A stretch of DNA of 64,000 nt, taken from assembly GCA_016705325.1 (NCBI GenBank), contig JADIYJ010000027.1, positions 186,001-250,000 on the forward strand, written 5' to 3'. Source of the stretch: Pseudomonadota bacterium (GTDB lineage: Bacteria > Pseudomonadota > Gammaproteobacteria > Steroidobacterales > Steroidobacteraceae). The notes beneath the pieces were generated by a model. The model did not search any database. It was given only the letters and a program-made list of their open reading frames with translations, and had not been told where the DNA came from. A program made the translations under genes and the position numbers. This document shows positions 61,399-64,000 of this stretch, in pieces; the stretch's first letter is position 1, and the number at the start of each line of letters is the position of its first letter.

Positions 61399-62766
61399 GT
61401 GACGACGGGTCTGCTTGGTGGCGTGGCGTTGCAGCGGATCGGCGAAGTCTTCGCCGCCGAGCAGCGTCGCTACGTCGACGCGCACCCGCGCTCGCTGCAG
61501 CAGACGGGTCGCGGCATCGCCGGTTTCTACGACGGCGTGCCGATGCACTGGATGCGCGACTGGTCGATGCCCTTCCCGTTCGTCGTCGAGTCGGCCCGGG
61601 GCGCGTCGCTGCGCGACATCGACGGCAACGAGTACGCCGACTTCTGCCTCGGCGACACCGGCTCGATGTTCGGCCATTCGCCCGGGCCCGTTGCGGCAGC
61701 CATCGCGCGGCAGGCCCATGCAGGCCTGACGTACATGCTGCCGACGGCAGACGCGATCGCGATCGGGCCGTTGCTGGCGGAGCGCTTCGGCCTACCGCAC
61801 TGGCAGATCGCAACGACGGCGACGGACGCCAATCGCTTCGCGCTGCGCGTGGCACGCGCCGTGACGGGCCGCCCGAAGATCCTGGTCTTCAACGGCTGTT
61901 ACCACGGCACGGTCGATGAAACGCTGGTGCGCCTGGTCGACGGCCGGGTCGTGCCTCGCCCGGGTTTGCTGGGCCAGGTCACGGACCTCACGCAGCTGGC
62001 ACGCGTCGTCGAATTCAACGACGTCGACGGACTGCACCGTGAACTGGCGCACGGCGACGTGGCCTGCGTGATCGCCGAGCCCGTGCTCACGAACTCGTGC
62101 ATGGTGTTGCCGGAGCCGGGCTTTCTCGACCAGCTGCGGCGCTGCACGCGCGAGACGGGGACGCTGCTGCTGATCGACGAAACGCACACGATTTCCAGCG
62201 GCCCCGGCGGCTACACCCGTGCCCACGGGCTCGAGCCCGACCTGTTCGTACTCGGCAAACCCATCGCCGGCGGTGTCCCGGCGAGCGTCTGGGGCTTCAC
62301 CGACGACGTGGCCCGCCGCCTGCACGAAGTGCGGGCGCAGACACCGCCCGGTCACTCCGGCATGGGCACCACGCTTTCGGCGAACGCACTTGCACTGGCC
62401 GCGATGCGTGCCACGCTGGAGCACGTCATGACGGCGGCAGCCTACTTGCACATGGAGCGACTGGCCGGCCTGCTCGCGGAGGGTCTGCAGACGACGATCA
62501 CCGCGCGCGGACTGCCGTGGCACGTCGTGCGCGTCGGCGCCCGCGTGGAGTTCGTTTGCGCGCCCGGCCCCCTGCGCAATGGCACACAGGCGGAAGCAGC
62601 GCACGCTCCGGCGCTGGAGCAGGCGATCCACCTCGCGCTGCTCAATCGGGGTTGCCTGATCGCACCGTTCCACAACATGATGCTGGCCTGTCCGGCGACC
62701 ACGGCGACTCAGGTCGCCCGACTGCACGATGCATTCGCAGCAGCGACCGACGCACTGGTGTCGTGA
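61399..62766 (+). CDS. class III aminotransferase (glutamate-1-semialdehyde aminomutase-like)
   Basis: A 455-residue fold-type I PLP enzyme. Catalytic Lys lies in VLGKPIAGGVPASVWG, PLP-binding Asp in LLLIDETHTISSGPG, with NGCYHGTVDETL and LGDTGSMFGHSP conserved. It resembles GSA aminomutase but has a longer N-terminus and lacks features needed to assign HemL; transamination of an omega-amino or amino acid substrate is more likely. The GTG at 61399 follows GGGGGAG. It is divergent from the trp operon, with the microsatellite and promoter between them. A BASS transporter and FAD oxidase follow on the same strand. Confidence 0.82.
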   Translation: MTTGLLGGVALQRIGEVFAAEQRRYVDAHPRSLQQTGRGIAGFYDGVPMHWMRDWSMPFPFVVESARGASLRDIDGNEYADFCLGDTGSMFGHSPGPVAAAIARQAHAGLTYMLPTADAIAIGPLLAERFGLPHWQIATTATDANRFALRVARAVTGRPKILVFNGCYHGTVDETLVRLVDGRVVPRPGLLGQVTDLTQLARVVEFNDVDGLHRELAHGDVACVIAEPVLTNSCMVLPEPGFLDQLRRCTRETGTLLLIDETHTISSGPGGYTRAHGLEPDLFVLGKPIAGGVPASVWGFTDDVARRLHEVRAQTPPGHSGMGTTLSANALALAAMRATLEHVMTAAAYLHMERLAGLLAEGLQTTITARGLPWHVVRVGARVEFVCAPGPLRNGTQAEAAHAPALEQAIHLALLNRGCLIAPFHNMMLACPATTATQVARLHDAFAAATDALVS

Positions 62767-62804
62767 GGGCACCGCGCCCGTCCGGGGCCTGACAGGAATA
62801 GGAA

Positions 62805-63686
62805 TTGGACCCGACCTTCCTCCACACCGTCCTGCTGCCGACCGCTGTCGGCGTGATCATGCTCGGACTCGGCCTCGCCTTGACCCCGGCAGACTTCGCC
62901 CGCGTCGTGCGATTTCCGCGCGCCGTCGTCGTCGGCCTGCTGGTGCAGACGATCGTGCTCGTGGTGGTCGCCTTCGCGATCGTCCAGCTGTTCGACCTGC
63001 CGCCAATGCTCGCCGTCGGCTTCATGTTGCTGGCCGCCTCGCCGGGTGGTGCGATGGCCAGCCTCTTCAGCCACTTGGCCCACGGCGACGTCGCCCTGAA
63101 CATCACGCTCACGGCCATCAATTCGGTGCTGGCGCTGGCCTGGCTGCCGCTGGTCATGAACTGGTCGCTGGTTCACTTCCTCGGCACCGAACTCCACGTC
63201 CCCGCGCCGACGCGGAAGCTCATGGAAGTCGCGACCGTGATCATCCTGCCGGTGTTGATCGGCATGTCCGTGCGCCACGCCTGGCCCGCGCCCGCCCTGC
63301 GCACGGCGGGCACGGTCCGCATCACATCGGTCCTGCTGCTGGCCATCGTCGTGGCGATCGCGCTGGCGACCTCCGGCGAGACCTTGCTGCAGTATTTCGG
63401 CACGGTTGGTCTCGCCTGCATCACGCTCAACCTCGTTTCGCTGGCCATCGGCTATGCCATTCCCCGTGTCCTCGGCTTGCCGGTAGCGCAGGCGACGTCG
63501 ATCTCGCTCGAGATCGGCATCCACAATGCAGCCGTCGCGATCTTCGTGGCGATGAAGTTGCTGGACAGTGACGTGGCGTCCGTACCCGCCGCGCTCTACG
63601 GCCTGGTGATGATCGCCACCGCCGGCATCGCCGTCAGCTGGTTCAGGCGCAGGCACTCGCACAACGTTGCGACCGTCCTCGAGTAG
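62805..63686 (+). CDS. bile acid:sodium symporter (BASS) family transporter
   Basis: A 293-residue inner-membrane protein with about nine hydrophobic helices. MLGLGLALTPADFARVVRFP and LAASPGGAMASLFSHLAHGD are family segments, and LEIGIHNAAVAIFVA holds the conserved crossover motif. Members carry organic acids with Na+. Start is a TTG at 62805 after AGGAAT. It is 38 bp after the aminotransferase, so they may be cotranscribed; a keto acid or amino-acid relative is a possible substrate, by context only. Confidence 0.85.
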   Translation: MDPTFLHTVLLPTAVGVIMLGLGLALTPADFARVVRFPRAVVVGLLVQTIVLVVVAFAIVQLFDLPPMLAVGFMLLAASPGGAMASLFSHLAHGDVALNITLTAINSVLALAWLPLVMNWSLVHFLGTELHVPAPTRKLMEVATVIILPVLIGMSVRHAWPAPALRTAGTVRITSVLLLAIVVAIALATSGETLLQYFGTVGLACITLNLVSLAIGYAIPRVLGLPVAQATSISLEIGIHNAAVAIFVAMKLLDSDVASVPAALYGLVMIATAGIAVSWFRRRHSHNVATVLE

Positions 63687-63701
63687 ACCGGAGTCCATCG
63701 C

Positions 63702-64000
63702 ATGCTGCTCGAGAAACTCACCGTCATCGTTGGCGACGCGAACGTCCTCACCGGCGAGCAGGTTCGTTCGCGCGCCGTGGGCTGGGCGGATCGCAGCCCC
63801 TGCCAGGCCAGGGCGATCGTGCGGCCCGGCAGCACGGACGAGGTCTCGCGCGTGCTGGCCGAGTGCCACGCAAGCGGCCAGCCGGTCGTGCTGTTCGGCG
63901 GCCTCACCGGCCTGGTGCAGGGCAGCGTCGCCAGCGAGCACGAGATCGCGCTTTCGCTCGAGCGCATGCATCGCATCGAGTCGATCGATCCGGTCGGCCG
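63702..64000 (+). CDS. FAD-linked oxidase, N-terminal part (cut by window edge)
   Basis: Starts at ATG 63702 and runs open to the window end (about 100 residues). The segment PCQARAIVRPGSTDEVSRVLAE and GQPVVLFGGLTGLVQG is the FAD-binding-4 (PCMH) fold of D-lactate/glycolate/2-hydroxyglutarate dehydrogenases. It follows the transporter by 15 bp, suggesting uptake and oxidation of a hydroxy acid. Catalytic residues lie outside the window. Confidence 0.85.
   Translation, partial: MLLEKLTVIVGDANVLTGEQVRSRAVGWADRSPCQARAIVRPGSTDEVSRVLAECHASGQPVVLFGGLTGLVQGSVASEHEIALSLERMHRIESIDPVG

Overview
The window is 64 kb of GC-rich chromosome from a gammaproteobacterium. The gene neighbourhoods polA/engB/cytochrome c4/dsbA, ntrX-ntrY-DUF4390-rsmB-fmt-def/tsaP-dprA-smg-topA and trpEGDCFBA are typical of that class, and frequent GTG and TTG starts fit a high-GC genome. 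A Xanthomonadales- or Steroidobacterales-like lineage is my guess from gene order and from the TonB receptor plus secreted amidohydrolase pairing; the sequence alone does not fix the species. No phage, plasmid or CRISPR array is seen.

Layout. 0-5.6 kb: partial acyl-CoA dehydrogenase (-), hotdog thioesterase, lptM, polA, a small outer-membrane barrel, a possible sRNA in the Spot 42/ErsA position, then engB (-). 5.7-14.7 kb: cytochrome c4, dsbA, CorA-type transporter, LysE exporter, NYN/OST-HTH protein, a two-component system followed by a DegP protease, tRNA-Arg(CCG), cytochrome c5 and a DUF4136 lipoprotein. 14.7-18.9 kb is the disturbed region: a 32-bp inverted repeat, a decayed group II intron, a higBA-like toxin-antitoxin pair and a broken Ig-like lipoprotein gene. 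18.9-31.7 kb: ntrX/ntrY, rsmB-fmt-def, tsaP-dprA-smg-topA. 31.7-38.7 kb: DUF2442/DUF4160 pair, hemF, a large secreted subtilase, and a tandemly duplicated [lipoprotein - rlmJ] unit in which one rlmJ copy has decayed. 39-45.5 kb: AraC regulator, TonB receptor, secreted amidohydrolase and AMP-forming ligase, which look like one catabolic or uptake locus. 45.5-54.4 kb: tag, hemB, aroE, gamma-carbonic anhydrase, lemA, GIDE protein, frameshifted oligopeptidase A, xth and an HD-domain protein. 54.5-61.2 kb: a complete trpEGDCFBA operon on the minus strand with a recognisable promoter, a leader peptide containing three consecutive Trp codons, and an attenuator. 61.4-64 kb: class III aminotransferase, BASS-type transporter and a partial FAD-linked oxidase.

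Two repeat families cut across these regions. One is a hairpin with an ACCTCCGACT core and a C-rich tail, found 3' of genes near 18.9, 45.5 and 47.4 kb. The other is an 8-9 bp CCTTCCTCC-type microsatellite, found inside polA, directly before aroE and next to the trp promoter. The best candidates for something undescribed are the possible polA-engB sRNA, the AraC-TonB-amidohydrolase-ligase locus, the NtrX with a ruined ATPase site, and these repeats.
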